The position numbers were made by a program, and so were the translations under genes. From contig CAJNOQ010000053.1 of NCBI GenBank assembly GCA_905250885.1, positions 25,908 to 89,907 of the forward strand: DNA of 64,000 nt, given 5' to 3'. This DNA is from Didymodactylos carnosus. Taxonomy: Eukaryota > Rotifera > Eurotatoria > Philodinida > Philodinidae. The number at the start of each line of letters is the position of its first letter. Within the stretch, counting starts at the first letter, position 1. Positions 34,287-48,167 of this stretch are shown here, in pieces. The notes beneath the pieces are model-generated. The model had not been told where the DNA came from and ran no database searches. It saw nothing but the letters and a program-made list of their open reading frames with translations.

Positions 34287-35134
34287 ATGATAGAAAGTGA
34301 CGGTAGTAGTCGAGAGGGTGATAATGATCAACTACAACAGTCGATGAATGTGAAAAATTTCCAGAGTCAGGTATATTATTTTTAAAACATAAAAGTAATC
34401 CTATTGACTATTTATTTTTTTCTTCGTTAAGGCCGAAAAACGAGCACATCACAATGCTTTGGAACGAAAACGACGTGATCATATCAAAGGAAGTTTTAGC
34501 GATTTAAGAGATGCCGTTCCATCATTGAAGGGAGAAAAGGTAAAAATATTCAATACAATTGAATGTTTTCAGCAGCAACTTTATTTATTACAGGCATCGC
34601 GCGCGCATGTATTAAAAGCATCAACAGATTATATACGAAGTCTAAAGTCAAAAAACCAGCAGCATCAAAAAGTAATTGAAGACTTTAAAAGACAAAATGC
34701 ATCATTAGTATTACAAAGTGAGTAAACGATCATTTTAATGCTCATTAACATTAAAATAAACAGTGATTTTGTTTCTGTACTGTCAATTGACGACCAATTG
34801 ACGAAATGCTCAAATCAGTTTTTGCTCTAGAATTTCAGAACGCTAATTCTTTCTCATTTTTTTATTTATACCAGCTCGATTACTTGAACGCGTAAAAGAA
34901 ACTGGTAAACTAGTTAATCATCATAGTCATAATGCGAATAATTCATCAACGTCAGCTTCCTTAACAAATTATCAACATGATTTATTGCTTGATAATTCAA
35001 TACCAATTGTTAAAACTGAAGCAATGTCATTAAATGATCATAGTACAATTCAAATAACAAGAAATTTATTGAAAAACGAGCCACTGGTGGATCAGGCGCA
35101 AAACTCAGCACAACTTGTACAAATATTTAAATGA
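34287..35134 (+). CDS. MAX: MAX, bHLH-leucine-zipper partner of MYC
   Basis: Four coding exons (34287-34370, 34432-34539, 34594-34717, 34875-35134) join in frame to 191 aa. Seen: an acidic N-terminus (1-28), the basic region [19 protein letters not shown] (from residue 29) with the H-E-R contacts for the E-box, helix 1 [15 protein letters not shown], the ASRA loop/helix-2 junction, helix 2 and zipper ([20 protein letters not shown]). Exon borders at [10 protein letters not shown] and GEK|ASRA coincide with those I recall in vertebrate MAX. Known: MAX dimerises with MYC, MXD and MNT proteins and binds CACGTG. The C-terminal 70 residues are Asn/Ser-rich and unlike vertebrate MAX (160 aa in human). 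An acceptor-like TTTTAG at 34271-34276 suggests a 5' UTR intron. Candidate poly(A) signal AATAAA at 35948. Confidence 0.93.
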
Positions 35135-37439
35135 CAACTTGATAGATTTTCTATAAAACATATTCCGAACCGTGAAGATGGCAGTAAAACATAAACATGT
35201 TCATTTTCTTTCCATTTTAGATGAACTTTTTCTTTTTTTTAAAACGTTTTTTTGTAACGGAGTAAGAACATTTTATTTAAATACTTTTGTACAAACTTTT
35301 TCTGAACTACATCTACTTTTAACTTTGAAGGACAGTATACTTTTTACTTTATCGAAAAGTCAAGTTTTTTTGCTAATGTATCCGACACAAGCATGTGGCA
35401 TGTGATAAAGCGTTGCTTTTAATGAGTAATATCTTTATGGAATCAGAAATTCTTGAACTATCTTTTCATCTAATGATTGTTTACGGTTGAAATCTTTTCT
35501 TATTGTCTTGTGTGAGCAGTTTTCGCACAGACTCATTATAAAACCATTCTCATGGTAATATTTGCATTATAGGCAATTATATCCTTTGAATAGATTAATA
35601 GTCTGGAATTTTTGAAGAATATTTGTTTAACGATCCAGTATGGATGTCAGGAATTACTTTTATTGGACAGATGATAATGAACAGAAAAAAACGTATGCAA
35701 ATTTTTTTACTCTATGAGTAAACATTAGTTGTTTTTTTTTATACCAGTGTATATCTGAAAAAAGGTTAGACCGATAGAAATTGATCGTCTGCGTGTGAAC
35801 ATTATATGTCCAATAATGCAAAAAAATTGCTTCTACTTTTATGTTTTGTTTTTCTGTTTATGTACATATTTGACTATATTCACATTTTTCTTTTTCTGTA
35901 CACATTTTCTTCTTATCATACGTATTATTTCTTAAGCATGTACTTGAAATAAAACGACAGAAAGCATCAGAACAATGTCTCTTATACAGAACCTCTTCAA
36001 ATACACAAAATTAGATCTTGCAAGAATGTTTTTATTTGTAATTCATAAACATTCAGTACATTAGAATTTTTGTAAGAAACAATAACACATACTATTCAAT
36101 TATTTCTCGACAATAACAAAGTATTTCTTTGTGTCATAATGCTGTAATCACTCTCTTACTGTAGTTCACAATATCTCCAATCAATATCATAGAAAAGTTG
36201 AAGAATAAATTGGAAAAATATTAAAAAAAAATTCCGTTCTTTTTTTTGAAAGAGGCTTTTAAGGGAAACAAGTTTATATATTACCTTGGGCTATGGTGTC
36301 TCATAGCAGTATGCGAAGAAATGAAGTCTAGTTTGTTGTTATAAAGAATTATAAATTCATCATTTGTAATTTATCATTTACTTATAAAATCGAAATTGTG
36401 ATGAAAGTTTTGAATTTTGATGTTGATAAACAAATGATGTACAACATTTTATGAATTAGGATTCCAAATTCAGCAGAACCGAGGAGATTATCACACAATT
36501 TTGGCTGATAATACGTTTGAATAGAAATTAAGTTAAGAAAAAATATTTTTACCTATTTCTCACACAATACGGCACGAACTAGTGCCCCCCAGACATTATT
36601 TACATTAGTATATAATAGAGTATAAGTTAAGTCTTGAAAAATGACCTTCCTCCAAGAGTTTAAACTTTCTTTGACTATGGACCAAATCTAACACATGAAC
36701 GTCTTTTCTTTCCTGTATTCAATATGGTTTAAAAAAAGAGTATAAAAAACACTTTTTTTATAAAGTGTTAGTTTATTGCACAGTCGTACCTGTCGTCATA
36801 ATTTATCTCTACTATACTGTTGTTCACCTAAATTTTAGCGGAAACTGGCTCCACTTTTCACAGAATACATGGGTTATAAGTTTTGTTGTTCTAGACGGCC
36901 TTTAAGAAATATCTCATCAAACTAGATTACTAAAACAGTATTGTAATGAATAAATGTCGATGTTGAGATTTTTGGCTCTTGTCAATATTTTGTTGTTGAA
37001 TCACTATTTTAATCATCCAGTTAGATATAGTGACCGAGATAATCGACGATTTTCTATTGTGAGCATCTTCGGAGCATTCATTTCCAATAAAAAAGTCATT
37101 TTGGAGCTTTTATAAAGTGTTCAGAATGAAGATAATAGTGGAACATAAAAACACCTACGGACACATACAGACAGCCCACAGACACCCACATAGAAGTGAG
37201 TGTATGTGTCTGTGAGTGTTTATACTCTACCATTACCCTGACAATGAAGAGGTAGTCACTTTGGAAAGGTGTCTATATGCAGAAGTTTTACTGTAAATCT
37301 TTCCTTACCCTAACGTATATAATTACAAATTGAATACACTAAAAGCAAAGTTGAGAAGCAATATTAGTTTGACTAACTGATAGATTTATGCTTTAAGAGG
37401 TCTGATGTAGATAACGCCCGTTTGTGGATATTTTCAAAT
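35135..37439. other. MAX 3' UTR and intergenic stretch
   Basis: The AATAAA at 35948-35953 would give a MAX 3' UTR of about 0.8 kb. The open frame at 35172-35405 lies in this UTR and has no domain features. Beyond about 36000 the sequence is AT-rich with no supported exon. A short tandem of ACA-GACAC type (ACACATACAGACAGCCCACAG) occurs near 37163-37190. Confidence 0.45.
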
Positions 37440-37885
37440 AAGAGATCTGCACGGCCCGAAAAGTTTGGCCCGGCCCGATGATGAAAGTTTCCGGACCAAG
37501 CCCGGCTCGGTTCGACCAAAATTATCTGGCCCAGCCCGGTCCGGTCATTTTTTAAAATGTTCTGGTCCCAGGTGTGATTTTTTTCTTGCATCTGTAATGC
37601 TTTTGCCGGCTAAGTGGTGTAAATGTATTTCTCAAGCTAATATTTATACCTTTATGATTTCTTGGTTTTCATTTTTCAACCTATAAAGGCATTAGCTAAA
37701 CGACGTCATTAAGATGTCGCGGAACAGTGATAAAACTCTTTCTCGGTACTGAGTATACACATAAATTACAAATCCACGTATGCTTAAAAATTTTGAATTC
37801 TGTCCGGCCCGACCAACCAAAATATTTTGCGGCCCAAGCCCGATCACTCTATAAAATTTTCTGGCCCGACTCGTGCTGATCTCTG
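37440..37885. mobile_element. 446-bp hAT-like non-autonomous element with exact 8-bp TSD
   Basis: The 8-bp TTTCAAAT flanks both sides (37432-37439 and 37886-37893). Ends are AAGAGATCTGCACGGCCCG and the inverse of CAGAGATCAGCACGAGTCGG. The right end has the CAG start usual for hAT elements; the left has a one-base change. GC-rich blocks (GGCCCGGCCCGATG, GCCCAGCCCGGTCCGG) stand out from the AT-rich background and recur inverted at both ends. The interior shares CTTGCATCTGTAA and TACTGAGTATACACA with the truncated copy at 1788-2037. No transposase is encoded. Confidence 0.85.
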
Positions 37886-38198
37886 TTTCAAATGTCATCA
37901 AAAATAATTAAGAAATGATCGATGTAAATTATACTTCAACGGATTACCGAGAGATTTAATATTAAAACATGATGTAACATTGGATGATTGAGTTCGTAGT
38001 TTTTTTAATATAATTAAAACATATTGTTATAGTGTTACAGTGCTTTGTCTATAATAATTTATTTTTACTTTTATAAATTTTATATTAATTCGGAAAACAT
38101 CAAACATGAATAAATTTAAAGCATGTAAAGAATGTATTGGACTTTTGTAACAATCTTACAAAAAGTTTTCTCATCAAATACCTTTTGTTTTCTTATAG

Positions 38199-39877
38199 AT
38201 GCAATGTTCACAATGTAAACTATTTTGTCTTCGTTTATTATGTCAAAAAACAAAATATGTCTCATATTTATCGAATCGTGCGTTTCATATAAGTTCAATC
38301 AATTATCAACGAAAAGAGACAATATTAAATGTATTTGATCGTAAAACAAAGTTAATTCAACGAAATCGTACATGTTTAGATCCAGATCGTTCACTCTATA
38401 GTTATGTACATGAGAGAGTAGCTCAAAGTGTTGTTGATCGTATATTTGATATAAAAAGGTATACTACATTATTTTTGTTTAAAATGTTATCTACTTCATC
38501 TAATTATTTTTTATTTAGAACATTTGAATGTGCCTTAGATCTTGGTTGTGGACGAGGATTAACCACCCGAGAATTAACAAAAGATGTTGTTAAAAAAATA
38601 GTGATGATTGATTCATCCGCTTTAATGTTAGAACAAATTGAACCACCATTAGAAGAAAATGGACATGTAGATATGGAAATAGTTAAAGAAAATATTGATG
38701 AAGAAAATTTTAATTTTAATGAGAATACATTTGATTTAGCCTACAGTTGTTTAAGTTTACATTGGATAAATGATTTACCGGGAGTATTTCAAAATGTTCT
38801 TCATTCTTTAAAAAATGATGCACCCTTCATTGGTAAGAAACAAAAGATAATATAGAAAATCTGAATTAAATTAATTAAATTTTGTTTTAGGGGCAATGTT
38901 TGCCTCTGATACATTATTTGAATTACGTGTTGCATTACAATTAGCTGAAACAGAACGAGAAGGAGTAAGTGAAATAATGAATAGTAGAAAATTTAAAAAA
39001 CCTTACTAAAATGTATGTTTTATCGAAGGGTTTTGCTCCTCATATCTCACCATTTGTTGATCCACCAGATATTGGTAGTCTTTTACAACGTGTTGGATAC
39101 AATATTGTGACATTGGTTTGTAGTATTTAAAACTAGTTATTCTTTTCTACTGATAAATAGATAGATCTGCATTTTTTAGATTTTAGGATGTCGATGAGGT
39201 ACACATTGATTATCCAAATATATTTGAACTAATGTTTGATATCAAAGGTCTGTCAAAATTAATAAAATGATAATTGATTATATAATTTGTATTTTATGCA
39301 GGTATGGGTGAAAGTAATTGTAGCTGGAATAGACGACTTACATTGAAACGGGAAACATTACTAGCAGCACAAGCCATCTACAAAGGTAATCTTAAATTCA
39401 TTGCAATATGGAATTAGTTCTCTGAAAATTATAACTAGATAACTAGACCAGCCGATCAGCTATCACTACTGTCTACTTGAGCTGTTGGCTATGAAGGTCG
39501 CCGATGAAAAATATTTTTTGTTTTTTTGTTAGTCATCGTCGGCCAATTTGTTGGTTGCCGTAAATAAATAACTATTTCATTGTAATTAATTAAATAATTG
39601 ACTTTGTATATTTATATTTTCTTTCGATTCAGACATGTACGGTAATAATGATGGTTCTATTCCAGCAACATATCGAGTATTGTATTTTATCGGATGGAAA
39701 CCTGATCCATCACAGGTATTTTGTATTTGATATTCTTTAATTATACAAAAAAATAATAATTCATATTTATTTCTCTTTTAGAAAGCGCCAGCTAAACGTG
39801 GATCGGGCAATGTTTCATTCAAGGATATAGGAAAAGTTACAGAAAGCATTAGTGAACAACAACTGCCATCTCAATAA
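38199..39877 (+). CDS. NDUFAF5: NDUFAF5, mitochondrial complex I assembly methyltransferase-fold protein
   Basis: Eight exons (38199-38458, 38519-38832, 38891-38964, 39029-39115, 39187-39247, 39302-39385, 39633-39715, 39782-39877) give 352 aa; human NDUFAF5 is 345. The N-terminus is basic and Cys/Leu-rich with no acidic residue in the first 30 or so, as expected for a mitochondrial targeting signal. Seen: [12 protein letters not shown] near residue 47; the SAM-binding motif [10 protein letters not shown] (about 92-100); the acidic end of beta 2, [67 protein letters not shown]; and [15 protein letters not shown] near the end. All are hallmarks of the family. Known: NDUFAF5 hydroxylates an arginine of NDUFS7 during early complex I assembly in the matrix. 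The start ATG follows an AG acceptor directly (TCTTATAG|ATG), suggesting a 5' UTR intron. AATAAA at 40011. Confidence 0.93.
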
Positions 39878-42800
39878 TTAGATTAATTTAGATATTAAAA
39901 CATATTTTTATTTTTATTGTAGTGTTCTTTTTGTTCCAAAAAATATTTAAAAAAAAAAAAGAAGTTTTCATTTTGTTACTCCGTTTATATTGCTACATTG
40001 GATTTTAGTAAATAAAAATTGAACTATGATTATTTCCTATAATACTGAGCAACATTATTATTTTAACAAAACGATCTTTGATATTATAACTCAATATATA
40101 ATTTTAAAAGACTTGTATCATATCTACACGTATAAAAGTGCGTTTAAATATTAAATGACAAACAAAGTTGCTTTTATAAAGACATGAAATTAGACATGAT
40201 AACTTTTCATTTCGAAATAGGAAAAAAAAATATTCTTTTAGTTTTGTATAATAAAATGAGATGTATAAAATATGGTGTTAGTCCTTGATAATCATTTCCT
40301 TTTTTTCTCACAATAATCGTCATCATCAAAATTCAAAAACATTTTTTCATTTTTACGTAACATATTAAAAAAAGAAGAAAAAAAAAAAGAAAAAGACATG
40401 ATAGTTCTATTCATTTCCATTGGGAAAATGGAACAAGAACATGAAAGAAAACTATTCATAGGCATGCGGATTCGAATGAAAAATTATTTGTGTTCAGGTC
40501 AACAATAATATTCTAAATTATGCTCATTGTGGATTATGTTCGATAATGTTTCTATTAATATATGGAAAAAGTTTTTTCCTTTTCTCAAATTCTTCAAAAC
40601 AAAAAAAAAAAACGTACAATATGACTGTTCTTCTTAATACACGTTGCCCGGTAGCAATTACGCGCATACATACATTCTCTTTCTTTTATTATTTTTTTTT
40701 CAAGATTTCTCTTTTATTATTTCATATGTCAACTGTAAGTAAGTTTTTTTAAACAGCACCGAGCCTATACACACGTTTTTTTCTCTTTGTCCTGATATTT
40801 TCTTCTCGTTTTTCCTTCTCTGCTTCATAAAGTATATTCTATTACCTATATATTCATTCAATACTCGATGTTTTGTGTTCCAATTCTACTACTATTAATA
40901 CTACGAGACACCACTATTAAAATTTGCACACATAATAATTTGTACCCAAAGTTCCATATAGTCGCACATTTTGAACAAAATCATTCACGTGCGTGTCTGT
41001 ATATAGTTCACCTACTTGATTCTCTCTCTCTCTCTCTTTTTCTCACTGAGACTATACATGTCCAACATGAACATTAATTCATTTTTATCGAGTTTTCTCC
41101 TTTTTTTTCTTCTCTTTTGGCTGTTAAATTCCATTAAACAAATAAGTAAGAGGTAATAAAGAAGAAAAAAAAGTGGCGAGAGAACTCGAGAATATACACA
41201 TGGAATTGATAATTTAAAATATCTCAATATCCTTTCTTACCCCCTTCATACATTTACATACATGTATAGATCGATCACGCTTGTTCTTTTGATATTTTCT
41301 CTTATTCATATCAAATAAATTAAACTGGACAAGTCGTATGTGAATTTATAACAAACAAACAAATAAACAAACAAATAACTAAAAAGGTAAAAAAAAATTC
41401 TTTTTTTTTGTTATTTTGATCAGAAAAACAAAACTCACAAGGTGAAGTGTTTATATTGTATGAGTAATACGAAGAAAATGTCTGAAGTATTTTATTTTTT
41501 TTCCATAGTCACTTATTCGATCGATCAGTTAAATATTATCAGGCCGTGTTTACACTTTTTTTTCATGTGCTGATAAAGACAGGAACTAATATACTTGAAA
41601 TTTGGTCGAAGAACGTGAGTAAGAAGTTGTAGATATTTGTAATAAGGAAATTATTATTCATCAGACTCACTCGAAGTTTGTTTTTGGAAAATGAAAGCTC
41701 ATATACTATCAGTTAAATATACAAGGCTTTCATCATTGCATAACACATTAAATTTAGTATCGATTTAGTACATCAATAGAGATATAAAAAGATTTCTTAT
41801 TTAAGAATGGACGTACTCTGCTACGACAGTTGAAAGTATTAGAAGGATTTGTTATACGTTCGTTTGTTTTTCAAAAGAAATTTATGAAAATATAGTTTAA
41901 CTGATCGAGTGCAATAATGGAGCAGTGGTAATCGTAGAGCAGAGTTTCCATGACATTTAATATTGAGAAAAAGGCTGTTTTCAACATGTTCTCTATTGGT
42001 TCTTGTTTCTATCACCATTTGAAATGAAACAGAAAGTCCAATAAGAGATAATATTAGACTTGGTGGTATAAAACATTTCTAACAATAAATAACGATTAGG
42101 AGAGAGAAAGGGCTTGGAACTGTAGTATTATAAATTAGACAATATTTTAAGTAGAAAATGGCTAATCATAGATTCAGTACAAGTTTTTATCTTTATGGAG
42201 CAAGTGTCTTGGGACTATTGTCATGAATTTGACATTTCGTATATTAAAGGAGCCTAACATAACTCGGTAAGCTTTTATTATTTAGCGAATCATAAATGAT
42301 CAATAATAGTTTTGTAAGTGCCTTTTTTTTTTCGAATATCTCCTCCAACACAACAAATATTTGCTTTAAAGTAGTAAATACGTTGTCAATGTGCTATTGA
42401 CAAAGAACCAATGCAACTAAATATCGTCGTTATCGGTTATAACTTATAAATTTAAAGTAAAACTTTCTTATTACCCATCTTTTACTAATATACATTCTTT
42501 TCTTTCTGTGAAGGTGGGCCGGAATTTTTCTTTTTTTAAGTAGAAAATGAGGTGCTTATTTTAAAACATCTTTTTTTTTTTTTTTCTTTTTTGTATGATT
42601 TATTTTATATGGTTCAAATGCCATTTTCTTTATTTGAAAATTGAAACTTAAATGTGTTTATCCGTTTATATATCTAACAAAATGGATGAATATGTATACA
42701 ACATTCTTAGGTGTCGATATTTGTTAACTACAGAATAGTTATGATCATAAAACATTTCGTTTCATTTCTTCCTGTTGTCTCAAAATCTATGTCAGACGCA

Positions 42801-45800
42801 TAATCTATCCAGTATACAAACGATGACAAAAAATACAATACAACCATCGTTTATACATATATAAAGTATATTATAATAAATACGTTTTTTTGCCGTATAT
42901 ATGTATATAGGTGTAGATAGCATAAAATGAGTTGAACATATATATATATATATATTTAAGAGAAATTATTCTAACAAAGATATAGAGTACACTCAAAATT
43001 TGTTCTTGAGAAGTGATTTAAAAATTGGCGAGGAACTAATCGTAATCTTAAGATTTAATAATACATTGTTATAATGTTAATCATATTGTATATGCCATTT
43101 TGTTCGGCATTTTGTTCTCTAATTTGACTTTTAAATCGAGAGCTCAATGTAGTTTTATCTTTTGTGTTATCGCATTTTAAAGAACTTATAGTGAAAAAAA
43201 ATAAAATATATTTTTTAACAATATTCAAATATTTTAACTATTTTTTAATTGTTCTTCACTTGTACTATATAATCTATGTCAATAAAAATTTGTTTTCTTT
43301 TTCTGCTTATCTGTTTGAATTTTATAGGAGTATAAGTATATATTGTAAAATAGAAAGAAAAGAATGAATGATTGAGTCTATTTTTTAAGTAAATAATTGA
43401 GTTTTGTGTCATACTAGTCGGACTATGTGTGTAATGTATATATATTTACAAATGATGATAGAGAGACAAAACTGAAAATGATACCGTTAAATAAAGACGT
43501 AACCGTATGTAAAGAAATGTATCGTTTTTTTATTATTATTATTTAAGTCTACACATTGAAACAGAGACATTTTTTAAGAGAGATTTTTCATTTCGAAAAT
43601 TTACGATTAAAATGAACTATTCTGTGTTCGTTCAGTAAAATATCATTAACAACTGAACAAAGTCAACAAAAAAAAAAAAAAGAAAGAAAATATACCTGAA
43701 GAGTTTAATGTGCGTGTTATTCTTTTAAATCGAAAAATTGTGTGAACAAAAAGAAGGAGAATAGAAGAGATTGAAATCTTTTCATATTTCGTAATTTGAA
43801 GAAGCGAGCCAACCGTGAAAGAGAAGAATGAAATCCTGTTAAGTATATATCTCTGGTGAAACCATATACGCGTGCAAAAAAGAATAGAAGAAAAAAAGAA
43901 ATTTTTCGTTTTTTTTTTCAACTTATGAGTGGAATCTTTTAGGATAAAAGAGATGAATTCTCATGTTTTCGTTTTCATGTGATTGCATAATAAATACTTC
44001 AAAAGTTTACTTTTTAAAAAGAAAGAAAATTTGTACGTTTACTATTGTTGAACGAACATATTCCAAAGCTTTGGATTAGCTAATCATTTCCACTCTTTAT
44101 ATATATATATATATATATATATAACATAAAATGTAATGCTCTCTCATCCAGTTTCAAGAACTATTCAGATCAAGAGAAAGACAGCATTCACACAATTTGT
44201 GTTTGCTCTGCTTGACTGTTCCTTTTCCCGTATAAATAACGTTTAACCGCAAAAATTTTGAAAAATTTTTCTTTTGCTTCTAATCTTGTGGTAATAGTTA
44301 AAAAATCAGAAGAATTGGACTTGAAGTGAAATTATATAAAACTGCCTCAAGTATGAATTTTCTATGTGTTTAATCTATTATGTTGGATATACCCATAGTG
44401 CTTCTCTCCTTTTTTTGTAATTGTATTTGTCAACATCCTCACTGAATACGTTTTCTTGAGGTATATATATATATATAGTGTATACAGTCAAGAAGTTACT
44501 CACTGTTTCACTCGTTTTTTTTTTTGTCAATATTTGTTATAAAAATGAAAGTACGCATTAGAATGAATGATTTAACATGATATAAAATAATATTTTGATC
44601 CGTCATTTTTTTGTTTTTTACCACATATCCACAACCGTGTATTCTTTTAAGAGTCGTACGTATTTTTTTGTTTGTTTGTTTTTATTATATTTATCTATCA
44701 AACTTCGTTTAACAAAAAAGTAAAGTTTGTTTTTTTACTTTCAAAGTGCAAAATGACCGTAATCTTGTTTAATAGTACCATTTCTTCCAGGTAAATATAC
44801 TTTTTAAAATAAGTGTATCCATTTTCTAACGATGATGTTCGTTCGTATTTTAAACTATTTATAAATCATAAAATTTTACTTGTTTTATTTTCAAGATAGT
44901 CTTATGTTCTTTGATTTAGATATTTTTATTTTAACTCTATTTCTCTTAAAACGGTCTAAGTATGTTTTGATAATTCTAAATATATAAAGTGTACTCAATT
45001 GTCTTTTTAATCTTTATTTGAGTTTGTGGTATATGTATACTGTAAAAAAAAAAAAAGAAGAAAAACGTATAATCGCATATCTTGTTGACTTATTAAATGA
45101 AAGAGTTTAACAGTTTGTATTCTAATAGAACAGTTCTTCTTGTCTGTAAAATAGATTTTCTATTTTCTTTCTAAACGTTTATGAAACAAATATGCAGTTC
45201 GATTTTGAAAAAAGTTAGGCAATTAAAAAATTTTTGTGTAATAAATCTTAAGAAACTAACATGAACAATTGTATCTTTAAATTTTATACAAAAAGAATAA
45301 ATATGTCTCGTTTTATTTTTCATTTGGTTTTCTTTTTTTTTTTGTGTGTGTGTGTAAAGTCTTCATATTACTTTTATAAGACGAAAAAAAATGCGTGGAT
45401 ATATATTTTCTTAAAAGAAAATAAAAAAAAATACAATTTTAATCACCATCGATATAAATGATTTTATTATTTGAAAAGATTTATTATGTTTTTTTTGGCT
45501 TAAAGAAGAAGAAAAAAAGAAAGAGACCGCGTGCCACACACACACACACACACACATCAATATAAATTTGAAAAGAATATATATTCATCTATATAGGTGT
45601 GATCAATATCGATGACTCGATCTACACTACTTAAAAAATATTTTCTTTTCTTATTTTGTTTTTCTTATTTTCATGCACTACTCATCGTTAATTAGTTGTA
45701 GAACGATCTTCATCTTATTCTTTACCTACACTACTTAATCGAATGTTTAATGCAGTCCAATTTGTAATTAAATGTAAATACTATTGGAACATTATTAAGA

Positions 45801-48167
45801 TATGCACAAAAAGAAAGCAGAAGAATTTATTTAAAATGACAATTTTAAAATTGTCTATTTTTTATTCAAATCAGTTTTTAATGTAGTTTTATACATTTTA
45901 CTTCTAAATCAAATAATTAGTTATTGAGTTCTAAATAAAAGTGAAAACAATAGATGAATCAAGTTAAATGTTGTCGCCTTGAAAAGAAAAAAGTCGCCAA
46001 GTATTCATTCTTCGTTTTTTCCTCAATCCTAAAAGATTAGAATAGAAAATTAACACGTACACGAGGAAAAATGACCTATATAAGTAGAACTATTTGCTTT
46101 ATTTTGTTTTGTTTTGTGTCTGTGCGTTGATTAACATATAGACATTATCTCTTTTTAATTTGCATATGCTTACATTGTACAAATCAAATTTGAATAATGT
46201 ACTTTTAATTCAATTTAGTTCTCATGTAAGAAGGAGTGTGAACAGACTACGATAAAACCACTATCAAAAAGTCTCTTGTACAGTTTGATCAGAATGAAAA
46301 AGTGAGACATATTATTGTCTTCGTTTTTGCTTTTTTTTTTATTTCTTTTTTTGAAAAAATATATCTGTAGAGAATGGTGAACATTTTAATAAAAGAACTC
46401 GAAATTGAATCATTTGTAAAATATTTTATTAAGAAGTAATTTGCCGAAACAGACAGATGATTCAATTTTTTCAATGAAGGAAACGAAGGCATAGGCAGAA
46501 AAAAGAAATTCAATTTTTTAATACCTTTCGGGAGTTAAAATACAAAAATATTCGAAGGTCTTTAACGGTAAAAAAATTCAATTAATTGGTCCTGCTTTAA
46601 GGTAAAATCAGAGTGGATCATAGTACTTTTGAAAATATTCTTGTGGTTATTTTAACAGTTTTTTGTTTTTTCTATTATGCCGAGGTTTTTTTTTTTTGAT
46701 GTAAAGAAATAAACAGAACATTAATATAAAAAAAAAAAAGATGAGGCGTACATAAACAAACGAAAAAAAGAACTAATAAAATAAAAAACAACAACAGAGA
46801 TTGATTTAGAGAGTAGGTGTCATCTATTTTGATTTTGTTTACGGTCGAGATTTTCATCCGAGGTATTTGCGTATGTCAATAATGATTGGTATTTTTAAAA
46901 AGAAAACAACAGAAAAAAACACAAGAAATGTACAGCTAATCAGTCTGATGTATTAGAAGGTGTCCAGTGTCTTAGCTCTGTTTTCACTTGTTTTCTCTTT
47001 CTTTCTTTCTCTCTCTCTCTCTCTCTCTCTCTGTATATGCCATTTAAAAATTTTCTTCTTTTATTTTTTATTTTATTTTATTTTATTTTATTTATCATTG
47101 ATGGATGATAAAAAGAATTTCCCAAGCTTTGGTTAAAAGATTATCAAAACGAAGGACATGTTGCTTAAGACAGAATACAGTAAGAAGAAAAGAGAACATA
47201 AAAAAATAAAAATAAAATAAAATAAAAACTTTCAGGTACTCAATTCTCTTTTATATAGAACAATATAGCTCTTCTATTCTATAGGTAAGAATCGAAGATA
47301 TTATAACATTATAATAAAAAAAAAGAAAAAAGAAGATAGAGACACTCACATATATGTACGTATATATCATTACATACTCTATGCATGGTAAGAAGACCGT
47401 TGCCAAATATAAAGAATGTGAACATGAATCTCAGATTGTCTAGTATGTATATGAGAATCTATTGCGTTTGTTAATTGAAATGATACCATACACACACACA
47501 TATACATCCAACACTTTCTATGCGTAGATATTCAGATGTGAGACAATGACACTATGATATTCGATATTTAAGCATTTTATACAAATAGATTTGCAAATTC
47601 TATAATGAAAAATTTTTTGTTTTTTTAACGAATAATTATCTAAGTCTATAATTTAAATAAACTGCTTCGACTACAATTATAAAAATCAGTTCATCTTCAT
47701 TTTTTGTTGATCATTCTTACATAAAAATAAAAAAATAAATAAAAAATACTAAAGACTAGATTTATTTTTGCAGATTGATCATCTGTACCTGTCTGTATAC
47801 ATTTTGTGAAACTTTTACTGAACGAACAATTCGATTTCAAAAATGGAATGAAAAGGTAAACGATGATATTGATATAACAAATTTTAATCGTTTCTAATTT
47901 GCCTAATATGATGATTAGACATAAGCTGATAGAGAAAATTCATCATATTGGTAAATGAACAAAAAGTACACCTTCTCTTTCTCTATGCAAAGATTTTTGT
48001 TTCATTTCAGATATTTGTTTAGCTAACTGTTCATGACGATTTTAATATCTTATCAAGATTGGTTCGTCAAAACGTCAATTTATCGAACACGACTTAAATC
48101 TACTAGAAATTTTAATCGATAATTATTATATTATTTCGTCTCTTTTTTCTTTTTCAAATTTGCTCGT
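39878..48167. other. 8.3-kb gene desert with simple repeats
   Basis: After the short NDUFAF5 3' UTR I find no supported coding exon. Simple repeats are frequent: TA tracts at 42938-42956 and 44097-44122, CA at 45534-45556, CT at 47009-47032, TTTTA at 47061-47094 and the complementary AAAAT at 47200-47228. At the distal end two segments look like 5' UTR exons of the PDZ gene: 47774-47855 (TTTTTGCAG| ... AAAAG|GTAAAC) and 48011-48167 (CATTTCAG| to the ATG). These are inferred from splice consensus only. Confidence 0.45.
47061..47228. repeat. Complementary pentanucleotide tracts (TTTTA)n ... (AAAAT)n
   Basis: A TTTTA tract of about six units (47061-47094) is followed about 105 bp later by an AAAAT tract of about five units (47200-47228). 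The two can pair as a hairpin. They lie upstream of the PDZ gene in a region rich in simple repeats. The arrangement could be chance in such AT-rich DNA. Confidence 0.6.

Noticed and set aside
38116-38298. Minus-strand frame overlapping the NDUFAF5 start
   Set aside because: It is antisense to the targeting-signal exon and has no domain.
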